DNA from: Planctomyces sp. SH-PL14
GTDB lineage: Bacteria; Planctomycetota; Planctomycetia; Planctomycetales; Planctomycetaceae
Direction: 5' to 3'
Length of the DNA: 64,000 nt
Assembly (NCBI RefSeq): GCF_001610835.1
Contig: NZ_CP011270.1
Location: 6,652,001-6,716,000 of the forward strand
In this document: positions 45,036 to 53,496 of the stretch, one piece after another
How positions within the stretch are numbered: position 1 is the first letter of the stretch
Layout: every line of letters begins with the position of its first letter
Position numbers and translations under genes: made by a program
Notes under the pieces: generated by a model
Database searches by the model: none
What the model was told of the DNA's origin: nothing
The model's input: only the letters and a program-made list of their open reading frames with translations

Positions 45036-46634
45036 TTAACGACCGCCCTGCGCGGCGGCCGGAGAGGCCGGGCGGCGGGAACGACGGCGGCGCGGCGCAC
45101 CGGCCTGGTTCCCCTGACCGGACGACTGCTCCGAACGCTGCTCGCCAGCCGGGCGGCGGGCCCGTCCGGATTCACCCTGCGATTGATGTCCCCGTCCCGC
45201 GCCGGTGCTGCCGGCCTGGTGACCGGGGCGAGCCGGACGACGTTCCCCGGCAGGCCGCTGACCAGCTGCCTGCCGCGACTCACCGCCGCGGCGCTGCTCG
45301 CCGCCGTTGCGGCGGTCGGATTCCCGCCGACGCTCGCCAGCGGGACGCGAACCGCCCCCTTCGGCGGCGATCCGCTGCTGGTTCGCCCGCTGCTCCGGAC
45401 GACGAGGTCCCGCGGGACCACGCCGCCGCGATCCGCCACCGGCAGGAGCGTTTCCGCTCTGCGGGGCAGGGGAGGCAGCGTCCGTCGCGGCGGGGATCGA
45501 GGATCCCGGAATCGCCCGCTTGTTCAGCGTCATCTTGATCGTCTTCTCGATCAGCCGCAGGTCGGCCTGGTCCTCGGGGGTGCAGAACGTGACCGCGATC
45601 CCTTCGGCCCCCGCGCGGCCGGTCCGGCCAATGCGGTGGACGTAGCTCTCGGGGTCGGTCGGCATGTCGTAGTTGATGACGTGCGAGATCCCGTCGATGT
45701 CGATCCCGCGGGCGGCGACGTCGGTCGCCACCAGCACGCGGATCCGGCCGGTGCGGAACTGGAGCAGAGCCCGCGTCCGCATCCCCTGCGTCTTGTCGCC
45801 GTGGATCGAGTCCGCGTCCACGTCTGCCTGACGGAGCTGCCGGCAGACGATGTCCGCCCGCCGCTTCGTCCGGACAAAGACGAGAACCTGCGAGAAGTTG
45901 TTGTCCTGCAGCAACCGGTTGAGCGTATCCCGCTTGGCCGTGTTCGGCATCATCAGGACCCGCTGCTCGACCCGTTCGGTCGTCGTCGACTGCGGGGCGA
46001 CGCTGATGTGGACCGGATCGGTCAGCAGCGAATTCGCAAAGTCGGCCACGGTCGGCGGCATCGTCGCAGAGAAGAACAGCGACTGCCGGTCGGCCGGGAG
46101 CTTGGCGACGATCCGCTTGAGGTCGGGCAGGAAGCCCATGTCGCACATCTGGTCCGCTTCGTCGAGGACGAGGACTTCGACGCGGTCGAGCCGGACGTGA
46201 CCCTGACTCATCAGGTCCTGCAGGCGACCCGGAGTGGCGACGAGGATGTGGACTCCCTTGCGGAGAGCCTGAACCTGCGTCCCCTGGCCGACGCCGCCGA
46301 AGATGGCGGTCTGGCGGACATGGGTCCGGCGGCCGTAGGTCTTGATGCTCTCGCTGATCTGCGAGGCAAGCTCGCGGGTCGGGGACAGGATCAGGACGAG
46401 GGGGGAATTCGGCTGGCAGCCGCGGCGCTCTTCATGAATGCGGGTCAGCAGGGGCAGGGCAAAGGCGGCCGTCTTGCCCGTCCCGGTCTGGGCGGTCCCG
46501 AGGACGTCGCGGTCCTCGTCGATCGGCGGGATGGCCTGCGCCTGGATCGGGGTGGGAATGGTGTAGCCCTCTTCCACCAGCACGGCTTGGATGTCTTCGT
46601 GCAGGGGAAGGTCAGCAAACGAAACGCTTTTCAA
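45036..46634 (-). CDS. DEAD-box ATP-dependent RNA helicase (RhlE type) with long basic tail
   Basis: 532 residues. All core motifs are visible: the Q-motif ([11 protein letters not shown]), [57 protein letters not shown] and HRIGRTGR. After about residue 385 comes a disordered tail of about 145 residues rich in Arg, Gly, Gln and Ala, which in RhlE/CsdA-type helicases binds RNA and may drive condensates. Likely roles are ribosome assembly or RNA decay, often at low temperature. ATG 46634 matches the family start ([11 protein letters not shown]). Confidence 0.96.
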   Translation of the reverse strand: MKSVSFADLPLHEDIQAVLVEEGYTIPTPIQAQAIPPIDEDRDVLGTAQTGTGKTAAFALPLLTRIHEERRGCQPNSPLVLILSPTRELASQISESIKTYGRRTHVRQTAIFGGVGQGTQVQALRKGVHILVATPGRLQDLMSQGHVRLDRVEVLVLDEADQMCDMGFLPDLKRIVAKLPADRQSLFFSATMPPTVADFANSLLTDPVHISVAPQSTTTERVEQRVLMMPNTAKRDTLNRLLQDNNFSQVLVFVRTKRRADIVCRQLRQADVDADSIHGDKTQGMRTRALLQFRTGRIRVLVATDVAARGIDIDGISHVINYDMPTDPESYVHRIGRTGRAGAEGIAVTFCTPEDQADLRLIEKTIKMTLNKRAIPGSSIPAATDAASPAPQSGNAPAGGGSRRRGPAGPRRPEQRANQQRIAAEGGGSRPAGERRRESDRRNGGEQRRGGESRQAAGQRPAGERRPARPGHQAGSTGAGRGHQSQGESGRARRPAGEQRSEQSSGQGNQAGAPRRRRSRRPASPAAAQGGR

Positions 46635-47274
46635 ATCGAACTCTCTTCCAAGGGATTCACTCGCGACGGTCGCGTTCGACCGTCCGCAGACGCACTCCGT
46701 CCCACTCAGGATGTTCCGTCAGCCGGACGCGACTGCGGATAAGGCTGAGAGGCGGGACGATGGCGACACTCAAGTCCGCCGGATCACGCGATCCGACACG
46801 CGGACTGAGCACACCCATCACGGCCCGGTACGGTCCTGCCCACGGAGAATCCGTGCGAAGAAGCCTGTTGCTGGTCGAACACTCATCTGTGAGTGATTCG
46901 ACACGGGAGCCGCACTCGTTGCGTTTGCGTTGGCAAGAAGTCTTGGAGGCCGCCGGTCGCCTGGACACTGGTCTTCATCGACACAGGTCACTTGGACGCG
47001 GGCCACACATTCCCCAGCGGGGAGATGCCAAAACGAGCAAGCATTTGCAAAAGCAACCCTGCCGAAATCGTCGGCATTCCTTGGGTGCTGCGAGAAGTCT
47101 AGCGGACGATATCGGTTTGCGACAGGGGAAATCCGCAGGAAAGGCGGATCCGGGAATCAGGATCCACGATTTCGGGAGGACGCCTCGACCCATCGCAGCG
47201 CTTGGCGCGGGCGCTGCTCCACTGGATCCTGATTCCTAGATTCCGAATCCTGGCTCCTCCCTCCATCTCCTCCC
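46635..47274. other. Long divergent intergenic region upstream of the helicase gene
   Basis: 640 bases, no credible gene; a 159-residue frame on the plus strand (46760-47239) is compositionally not protein-like and has no ribosome site. A small hairpin CACTCA-TCTG-TGAGTG lies near 46883. An inverted pair GGAATCAGGATCCA (about 47152) and TGGATCCTGATTCC (about 47223) could form a stem just before the glyoxalase gene. A long 5' leader for the helicase, as seen for cold-induced DEAD-box mRNAs, is possible. Confidence 0.4.
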
Positions 47275-47661
47275 ATGAGCAACTTCAACACGGAAAAGAA
47301 CCGGATCGTCTGGGCCGATATCCCGGTGGCCGACCTCGACCGGGCCGCCCGGTTTTATGGAGCGGTCCTCAAGAATCAGGTCACGAAACAGGAGTTCAAC
47401 GGCTACCAGTTCTGCGTGCTGGATCACCACGACGGCAACGGCGGCTGCCTGATCCTGCACCCCGACCAGATTTCGTCGAGCGGCGGGATCCTGGTGTACT
47501 TCAACGTCGACGGGCGGATCCGCGACGCCGTGGCGCAGGCGGAAACGCACGGCGGGATGGTGACGGAAGCGGTCCATTCGATGGGGCCGCACGGTCACCG
47601 GGCCCTGGTTCTCGACAGCGAAGGGAACCGCATCGCCCTCCACTCCAACACGGACGCCTGA
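47275..47661 (+). CDS. VOC-family (glyoxalase/bleomycin-resistance fold) protein
   Basis: 128 residues. One pair of beta-alpha-beta-beta-beta modules: WADIPVADLDRAARFYGAVL opens the first, and GGILVYFNVDGRIRDAVAQAETHGG the second, ending GHRALVLDSEGNRIALHS. This is the typical small VOC protein that dimerises to form metal sites. Possible roles are glyoxalase, dioxygenase or drug-binding activities; none can be assigned. It stands alone and converges on the ExbD gene. Confidence 0.88.
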   Translation: MSNFNTEKNRIVWADIPVADLDRAARFYGAVLKNQVTKQEFNGYQFCVLDHHDGNGGCLILHPDQISSSGGILVYFNVDGRIRDAVAQAETHGGMVTEAVHSMGPHGHRALVLDSEGNRIALHSNTDA

Positions 47662-47691
47662 CCCCGGGCGCGGAGAGCGGTGAAGGGAAGG

Positions 47692-48096
47692 TCACTCGAC
47701 GGTCTTGAACCCGAACCGGGTGACGCCGAGCTTCGCGCACTCCAGGAGGATCGGCTCGACCGCCTCGTAGGGGACCGCCTTGTCCGCCCGGATCTGGACG
47801 GCAAAGTCCTCGTGCTGGCGGCCGGCGATCAGCATCTCGCGGATCTCCTCGAGCGTCACCTCGCGGCTGTTGACCCGCAACGTTTTGTCGATCGGGACCG
47901 TGATCGCCAGCCGGTGCGGGAGGTTTTCCTCCTCGACGCTCTGCGTGGCCTTCGGCAGGTCGACCGGATCGACCGCCTCGCTCCGGGCGAAGTGCGACGT
48001 CACCAGGAAGAAGATGACGAGGTTGAACACGACGTCGATCATCGGCGTCAGGTTGAGCGACATTCCGTAGCTGCGACGGCGGGTCGGGGCTCTCAT
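47692..48096 (-). CDS. ExbD/TolR-type biopolymer transport protein
   Basis: 134 residues. A short basic cytoplasmic N-terminus leads into SLNLTPMIDVVFNLVIFFLV, the single transmembrane helix with the conserved proton-path Asp (PMIDVVF), followed by a periplasmic domain (LAITVPIDKTLRVNSREV, RADKAVPYEAVEPILLECAKLG). It couples proton flow through the ExbB/TolQ partner to an outer-membrane receptor or the Tol system. Its start overlaps the end of the ExbB-type gene by four bases (translational coupling). No TonB or TolA gene is adjacent. Confidence 0.94.
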   Translation of the reverse strand: MRAPTRRRSYGMSLNLTPMIDVVFNLVIFFLVTSHFARSEAVDPVDLPKATQSVEEENLPHRLAITVPIDKTLRVNSREVTLEEIREMLIAGRQHEDFAVQIRADKAVPYEAVEPILLECAKLGVTRFGFKTVE

Positions 48097-48830
48097 GGCC
48101 GCCTCTTCTTGAGCGGCCCCAGCGCGTGGCCGGCGAGCAGCGACGCCTCGGCCACGAACTCGTCGATCCGGTTGCGGAAGATCGCAAAGAACGTCTGGGC
48201 GGGGATCGCCAGCGTCAGACCGAAGAACGTCGAGACGAGAGCCTCGGAGATTCCGGGGGCAAAGTCAGCGGTCTGCGGGTTGGCTTTCTCGGCGAATTCC
48301 GAGAACGCCTGGATCATCCCCCAGACGGTCCCCATCAGCCCCAGCAGGGGGCCGAGAACACCGATCAGCGAGAGGTATTCGATCCTCCGCGACAGGCGGG
48401 CCGCCTGCTCGACCGCCGTGTCTTCCATCGCCTTTTCGGCGGCGTCGTGGCCGTACTGGGCCTCCTGGAGTCCCGACTGCAGCAGGTAGCCCAGAAAGCT
48501 CGGGTACCGCTTCGCCTGCTCGTAAGCCTGCACGATCTGGCCGGCGGAGACGAGTTTGTGAACCTCTTCGGCGAGCCCGTAGGGGATCATCGCTCCGCGG
48601 CGGATCGTCAGGACGTGCTCCACGACGAGGGCCACCATCGCGATGCTGAGAGCGATGACGACGTAACCGATCGCCCCTCCGGCCCGGAGCAGGGCCCGGA
48701 CTTCCAGGCGGCCGTGGCGAAAGATCGGGTCTTCCAGTGCCGCCCAAGCATCGTTGGGCAAAACGAGGAACAGCGCGACCAGCACCAGAATCCCGATCCG
48801 GACCCAGCGCACTCCGACTCCCTTTGGCAT
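48093..48830 (-). CDS. ExbB/TolQ/MotA-type proton channel protein
   Basis: 245 residues. The first hydrophobic stretch (VRWVRIGILVLVALFLVLPNDAWA) looks like a signal peptide or extra helix, as in several planctomycete ExbB proteins. Then come a helix at IGYVVIALSIAMVALVVEHVL and the paired C-terminal helices LIGVLGPLLGLMGTVWGMIQAF and ISEALVSTFFGLTLAIPAQTFFAIF, with the conserved Thr/Gly/Pro residues of the ion path. ATG 48830 has GGGAGGG seven bases upstream; the longer frame to 48869 lacks this. It forms an operon with the overlapping ExbD gene. Confidence 0.93.
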   Translation of the reverse strand: MPKGVGVRWVRIGILVLVALFLVLPNDAWAALEDPIFRHGRLEVRALLRAGGAIGYVVIALSIAMVALVVEHVLTIRRGAMIPYGLAEEVHKLVSAGQIVQAYEQAKRYPSFLGYLLQSGLQEAQYGHDAAEKAMEDTAVEQAARLSRRIEYLSLIGVLGPLLGLMGTVWGMIQAFSEFAEKANPQTADFAPGISEALVSTFFGLTLAIPAQTFFAIFRNRIDEFVAEASLLAGHALGPLKKRRP

Positions 48831-49531
48831 GCCACACCCTCCCTTGGCGTTATTCCGGCGACGGCACATTACCCCTTTTTAGAAGGGAGGTTAAGTGGAA
48901 CCGGCCTGTCGAGCCGCGGGGAGCCAGCCCGGCGATCGGAGCCGCGGAAACTTGAATCCAAACCCCGGCGGGGCGGGCAATCAGGAGCCGCGGAGCCGCG
49001 GATCGCCGGTCAGGCGGCAGGGGCGGCAAGCTTGAGCGGACTGCCCGAGAGCGATTTGGGGTTATGACCGGCAGAGGTCGCCGCCGGATGTGGAATTGGC
49101 CCCGAGTCGGGGGCCGACCCCTCAAAGCGATGCGTGCGAATGGTCGAGATAGTTCCTGCTTGCTCGACACAGGGGTGTGTACTCTTGTTCACATTCCCGC
49201 CGGTGGTACTTTGTCATCTACGGGTAAATGCCCGTTGAGACAACGAATCGACCCGGGTAGCATGAAGAACTTGACGTCCGACGTGAATTGGGTCGCGATG
49301 GATGTCGAGCGCTTGGCGGTCGACTTCGGCCGCTGGAGATGCTGTTCCTTCAGGGACGTTGTTCCTTGAGGACACTGTCTCACGGCTATGTGCCCGCTGA
49401 CGCGTGTCAGAGGGCTGGTGTCATGACTCTGGTCGCCTGATGTTCCGACCGGATCGCTGGAATTGGGTCCAGCTGTCCGCGTCCCAACTCCCTCAGTTGC
49501 CGCATCGGGCGGACCGCAATCGGAAGCACAG
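48831..49531. other. Long divergent intergenic region with GAGCCGCGG direct repeats
   Basis: 700 bases between the ExbB-type gene and the SDR gene with no credible coding frame. Several GAGCCGCGG units lie at about 48914-48999, with CCCGGCGATC and GATCGCCGG arms facing each other, so the first third can fold strongly. The remainder (49150-49450) is less GC-rich and may hold the SDR promoter; no clear -35/-10 pair was identified. Confidence 0.4.
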
Positions 49532-50707
49532 ATGGGTTACACGATTCTGACGGGAGCCACGGGTCTCCTGGGACGGTATCTGGTGCGGGATCTCCTCGAG
49601 CAGGACGTCCCCCTCGCGGTTCTGGTTCGCCCCAGCCGCAAGAAGTCCCCGCAGGTCCGCGTCGAAGCGATGATGCGATCCTGGGAGAACCAGCTCGGAC
49701 GTTCGCTGGGGCGGCCGGTGGTTCTGGAAGGGGACATCAACCAGCCGGACTTCGGCCTCAATGCCGACCAGATCAAGTGGGCGGCGGAGAACTGCGACGG
49801 CCTGATCCACAATGCCGCCAGCCTCGCCTTCGTCACGACCGGCCGGCACGCGGAGCCGTACCGCACGAACGTCGACGGGACGCGCAACGTCCTGGAGTTC
49901 TGCCGTCAGGCGGACATCCGCCGGTTCTTCCACGTCTCGACCGCCTATGTCGCGGGGAAACGCGTGGGCCGCTGCTTCGAGGATGAGGTCAATGTCGGCC
50001 AGGAGGTCTCGAACTGCTACGAGCAGAGCAAGATCGAGGCGGAGGAACTGGTCCGGGGGGCGGCTCCGGACATGTTCGACTCGCTGACCGTCTTCCGGCC
50101 GGGGATCATCATCGGGGACAGCCAGACCGGGATGACCACGACCTATCACAACTTCTACGCGATGCTGCAGATCGCCAACACCCTGGTTTCGCAGCTGGGT
50201 GAGCCCAATGCGACCGGGCTGACTCGGGCGGACCTCGTGAAGTTCAATCTCGACGGCCACGAGCGGAAGAACCTCGTGCCGGTCGACTGGGTCTCCGAAG
50301 TGATGAGCTGGATCATCACGCACCCGGAGAACCACGGAAAGACCTACCACCTGACCCCCCGGGCCACGGCAACAACGCGGCTCATGCGGGACGTCGTCGA
50401 GGCGTCGGTCGGCGTCTACGGCGTCGAGTTCTACGGCGCGGGAGAGCGGGTCCGGGAGACCCGCCACGATGCCGAAGACCTGTTCTTCGAGCACATGCAG
50501 GTGTACAGCTCCTACTGGCGCGACGATCCGGAGTTCGACACCACGAACACCCGCCTCGCCGCTCCGCACCTTCCCTGTCCGCACGTCGACCGGACGATGC
50601 TCCTCAAGCTGGCGCGGATCGTCATCCAGTCCCGCTTCCAGTGGAAGGACCCGGTTGTCACGGTGCCGCCGAAGGCCGCGGCTCAGCTTGAGTCGGCCGG
50701 CGTCTGA
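49532..50707 (+). CDS. Extended SDR/thioester-reductase-like NAD(P)-dependent protein
   Basis: 391 residues. Rossmann start YTILTGATGLLGRYLVRDLL, the conserved DxxxP-type LEGDINQPDFGL, NAASLAF (the NA-A motif) and the catalytic Y-x3-K in NCYEQSKIEAEEL. The substrate region contains VFRPGIIIGDSQTG and NLVPVDWVSEVMSWI, as in thioester reductase and fatty acyl-CoA reductase-like SDRs, which reduce acyl thioesters to aldehydes or alcohols. The C-terminal about 100 residues are not recognisable. ATG 49532 matches the family start. It is monocistronic with a strong terminator. Confidence 0.87.
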   Translation: MGYTILTGATGLLGRYLVRDLLEQDVPLAVLVRPSRKKSPQVRVEAMMRSWENQLGRSLGRPVVLEGDINQPDFGLNADQIKWAAENCDGLIHNAASLAFVTTGRHAEPYRTNVDGTRNVLEFCRQADIRRFFHVSTAYVAGKRVGRCFEDEVNVGQEVSNCYEQSKIEAEELVRGAAPDMFDSLTVFRPGIIIGDSQTGMTTTYHNFYAMLQIANTLVSQLGEPNATGLTRADLVKFNLDGHERKNLVPVDWVSEVMSWIITHPENHGKTYHLTPRATATTRLMRDVVEASVGVYGVEFYGAGERVRETRHDAEDLFFEHMQVYSSYWRDDPEFDTTNTRLAAPHLPCPHVDRTMLLKLARIVIQSRFQWKDPVVTVPPKAAAQLESAGV

Positions 50708-50731
50708 GTTCGGAGTCGCCTGCGAATCTGA

Positions 50732-50775
50732 AAACGCACGGTCCGTCGCCCGACGGACCGTGCGTTTGTTTTTTG
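50732..50775. terminator. Long perfect-stem terminator between convergent genes
   Basis: Stem AAACGCACGGTCCGTCG / CGACGGACCGTGCGTTT, 17 perfect pairs around CC, then GTTTTTT on the plus strand. The gene on the other strand ends nine bases further on, and the leading AAAA would be a short T run on the minus strand, so it may serve both directions. Confidence 0.95.
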
Positions 50776-50783
50776 TCCGATCC

Positions 50784-51599
50784 TTACCGGAAGACGCGGC
50801 GGAACGTCTCGATCGTCTGCCTGGCCGCGGCGTCAGGATCGGGATAGGCGAACGCTTCGGCCGAGGCGTACCGGTCGTATCCGATTTCGCTCAATGCGGC
50901 CGCGACAGGCCCGTAGTCCATGTGGCCGAGTCCCGCCGGCCGGCGGTTGGAATCGACGAAGTGGACGTGGCCGATCCACCGTCCCCCGTCGCGGAGCCCG
51001 GCGGCGATCGACGTCTCCTCGATGTTCATGTGGAACAGGTCCGCCAGCAGCCGGACGTTGATCGCCGGGTGCCGTTCCAGCAGCGAGACTCCGTCCTGTT
51101 GCGTGTTGCAGAGGTTCGTCTCGTAGCGGTTGAGCGGCTCGTAGATCAGTGGAACGCCGTATTGCCGGGCGTGATCCCCCAGTTCCACGAGGGCCTCCAG
51201 GAGCATGTCGAGCGCCGCGGGCTTCGTGACCTCGCCCTGCCACCGTCCCTGCATGGAGCCGATGATCGCCGGAGCTCCCAACGCGCCGCCGAAGTCGATC
51301 ATGGAGCGGATGAAGTCGATCGCGGCTCTTCTCCCCGCGGCATCCGGATCGCAGAGCTGCCGTTTGTGGATCACCCAGCCGGCGCCGGTCCCGACCGCCG
51401 CCATCTTGAGGCCGTGGCCGTCGAGCAGCGACCGGACCCGTTCCACCGAGACGGCGTCCGGCCCGGGGGCGAAGAGTTCGACGGCGTCGAACCCGAGCTC
51501 CGCCGCCTTTCGGATCCCGGCCTCGACGTCGTCCCAGAAGACGAAAGGGCCCCCGCGGGCCTGCTCGACGAGGCTGATCGTGACGGCGGAACGGATCAT
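50784..51599 (-). CDS. TIM-barrel sugar isomerase/epimerase-like protein
   Basis: 271 residues of the hydroxypyruvate isomerase/tagatose-3-epimerase-like family. The metal-site positions of the family are visible: IYEPLNRYETNLCNT (Glu), VRLLADLFHMNIEE (Asp/His), GHVHFVDSNRRPAGLGHMDYG (His and substrate residues) and ASAEAF (final Glu). Unlike the homologue at 10.6-11.7 kb it has no Tat or Sec signal and should be cytosolic. Substrate unknown, probably a ketose or keto-sugar. It starts 156 bases from the divergent MATE gene. Confidence 0.88.
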   Translation of the reverse strand: MIRSAVTISLVEQARGGPFVFWDDVEAGIRKAAELGFDAVELFAPGPDAVSVERVRSLLDGHGLKMAAVGTGAGWVIHKRQLCDPDAAGRRAAIDFIRSMIDFGGALGAPAIIGSMQGRWQGEVTKPAALDMLLEALVELGDHARQYGVPLIYEPLNRYETNLCNTQQDGVSLLERHPAINVRLLADLFHMNIEETSIAAGLRDGGRWIGHVHFVDSNRRPAGLGHMDYGPVAAALSEIGYDRYASAEAFAYPDPDAAARQTIETFRRVFR

Positions 51600-51754
51600 G
51601 GAGCTTTTCTCTCGATGTCAGGGGGCCGAGCCAGGGCGGGGCGGAGGAGATCGCCTCAAGCCCTGTGAACTTCTTCGATCCGAGGCTCGACCGCACGGAG
51701 GGCGTCCAGAATAATCCGGGCTCACCGCGTTCGCACCTGTTTTGAGCCGCCGGC

Positions 51755-53131
51755 GTGCCTGACAACGACCGTGTCACGGAAGGACTGTCGGAGCCGGAGC
51801 CCGCGATCGGATGGGAGATCATCCGGCTGGCGATGCCCGTCCTGGCAGAGCAGTGCCTCCAGTTCTTCGTCGGCCTGTGGGACTACTACCTGTCGGGGCA
51901 TCTCACCGGCCCGGGGGCGGCTGAGGCGACCGAGGCGGTCGGCACGACAGTCTACGGGAGCTGGCTCGCCTCGCTGATTTTCACGCTCGTCTCGGCTGGG
52001 ACCACCGCACTGATCTCGAGGGCCTGGGGGGCGGGGGACTCCCGTTACGCGGCCCGGATCGGGACCGTCTCGCTCGGCCTGGGGATGGTGGCGGGGATCG
52101 TCTACGGAACGCTCGCCTGGACCGGCGCGCCGTATCTGGCGGCGTTCCTCAAACTCTCGCCGACGGCCGCGGCGCTCGCCGTCGAGTACCTGCGATGGGA
52201 CGCGATCGCGGCGGTCCCGTTCAGCGTCACGATCGTCGGGGCCGCCGCGCTCCGCGGGACGGGGAACATGCGGACGCCGCTCCTGATCTTCTCGGTCGTG
52301 AGTGCCGTCAACGTCCTGATGGCGTGGAGCTTTGTCGACGGGTTCGGTCCGATTCCGTCCCTGGGGGCGAGCGGGATCATCTTCGGGACGTTCATCGCCA
52401 AGTGGATCGGCGGGACGCTGATGGCCCTCTGTTTCGCGCTCGGGCTGGGGGGCGTGCGGCTCACGGCGGTCTCGCGAGGCGAGGCGTTGTCTCTGGTCCG
52501 CCGGATGCTGCGGATCGGGCTGCCGGCAGCGGTGGACGGGATCTCGCTTTGGTGTGCCCAGATCTTCTTTCTGCGGATCATTCACCAGGCGGGGGATACC
52601 GCTCTCAAGGCCCATTTCGTGGGGATCGAGATGGAGTCGCTCTCGTACCTGCCGGCGATGGCGTGGGGGATCGCAACGGCAACGCTGGTAGGGCATCGGC
52701 TAGGGGCCGGGTTCCCGGGCCGGGCGATCCAGGTAGCCCGCGCCGCCCTTCAGCAGGTGATCTTCGTCGGCGCGCTGGCGGGGTTGGCGTTCTACTTCGG
52801 AGCGGAACGGATCTTCGGGCTGATGCACCAGGACGAGGCGGTGCGGCGGGTCGGGGCGGACGCGCTTCGGCTCCTGGCGGCGTTTGAGCCGCTGCTCGTG
52901 ATCGGCATCGTCTCCGTGTACGCGCTCCGCGGGGCCGGGGAGACGCGGCTGCCGATGCTCCTGACCGTCTTCTCGACCGTCTTTGTCCGGCTTCCGCTGG
53001 CGTATTGGGCCGTCGGTGCGGGGTGGGGGCTGAGGGGGGCGTGGATGGGGATGTGTGCGGACATCACGCTCCGCGGGATCGCGAGTTCGTTGCTGTTGCT
53101 GAGTGGGCGGTGGGCCCGGACCCGCGTTTGA
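51755..53131 (+). CDS. MATE-family multidrug/sodium antiporter
   Basis: 458 residues with about twelve hydrophobic helices arranged as two homologous halves. Landmarks are IIRLAMPVLAEQCLQFFVGLWDYYLSG in helix 1, ALISRAWGAGDSRYAARI between helices 2 and 3, AAALRGTGNMRTPLLI, the second-half start MLRIGLPAAVDGISLW, and YALRGAGETRLPML. MATE proteins expel cationic compounds in exchange for Na+ or H+. The start is GTG 51755 without a strong ribosome site. Repeat copy 12 follows 13 bases after the stop. Confidence 0.93.
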   Translation: MPDNDRVTEGLSEPEPAIGWEIIRLAMPVLAEQCLQFFVGLWDYYLSGHLTGPGAAEATEAVGTTVYGSWLASLIFTLVSAGTTALISRAWGAGDSRYAARIGTVSLGLGMVAGIVYGTLAWTGAPYLAAFLKLSPTAAALAVEYLRWDAIAAVPFSVTIVGAAALRGTGNMRTPLLIFSVVSAVNVLMAWSFVDGFGPIPSLGASGIIFGTFIAKWIGGTLMALCFALGLGGVRLTAVSRGEALSLVRRMLRIGLPAAVDGISLWCAQIFFLRIIHQAGDTALKAHFVGIEMESLSYLPAMAWGIATATLVGHRLGAGFPGRAIQVARAALQQVIFVGALAGLAFYFGAERIFGLMHQDEAVRRVGADALRLLAAFEPLLVIGIVSVYALRGAGETRLPMLLTVFSTVFVRLPLAYWAVGAGWGLRGAWMGMCADITLRGIASSLLLLSGRWARTRV

Positions 53132-53144
53132 TTCCGACCCGCTC

Positions 53145-53476
53145 GCTCGAACCACGTCCTTGCCGGCACGACTCTGTTCGCTCAAACCCAATGTGCGACG
53201 GCAGCCGGGGTCAAGGGGGCAACCCCTTGCCGCCGGAGGCGCTTCCCTGAGGAACCGTGGTCAACAACGGGTGTCCCCTTTGTGTACCGGCGATGGGGAC
53301 TCGCCGCTCGCTTTGTATTCCCCGCGAATTGGTGAGGGGGCATACGACACGGCGTCCGCGCTTGGACACGGTCTCCTTCAGACATCTCTCGACGAGTGGG
53401 CCTCCGGCGGGCAAAGGGCCAATAAAAACAACACAGGCCCCTCTGCACTCCCCACCAGGGTGCCCCTGGACCCGGT
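53145..53476 (-). repeat. 330-bp structured intergenic element, copy 12
   Basis: Reverse copy between the convergent MATE and GH3 genes; L end 20 bases from the GH3 stop. The L hairpin has the long alternative loop (CTGTGTTGTTTTTATTGG), the R hairpin a short loop. Confidence 0.94.
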
Positions 53477-53496
53477 GTGGCTGGCGACATGGGAGT

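Noticed and set aside
43673-45439. 588-residue version of HemL with a long N-terminal extension
   Set aside because: The extra part is an out-of-frame shadow of the helicase tail and crosses its terminator; HemL starts at 44959.
46760-47239. 159-residue plus-strand frame upstream of the glyoxalase gene
   Set aside because: Composition not protein-like, no ribosome site, and it overlaps an inverted repeat and the helicase promoter region.
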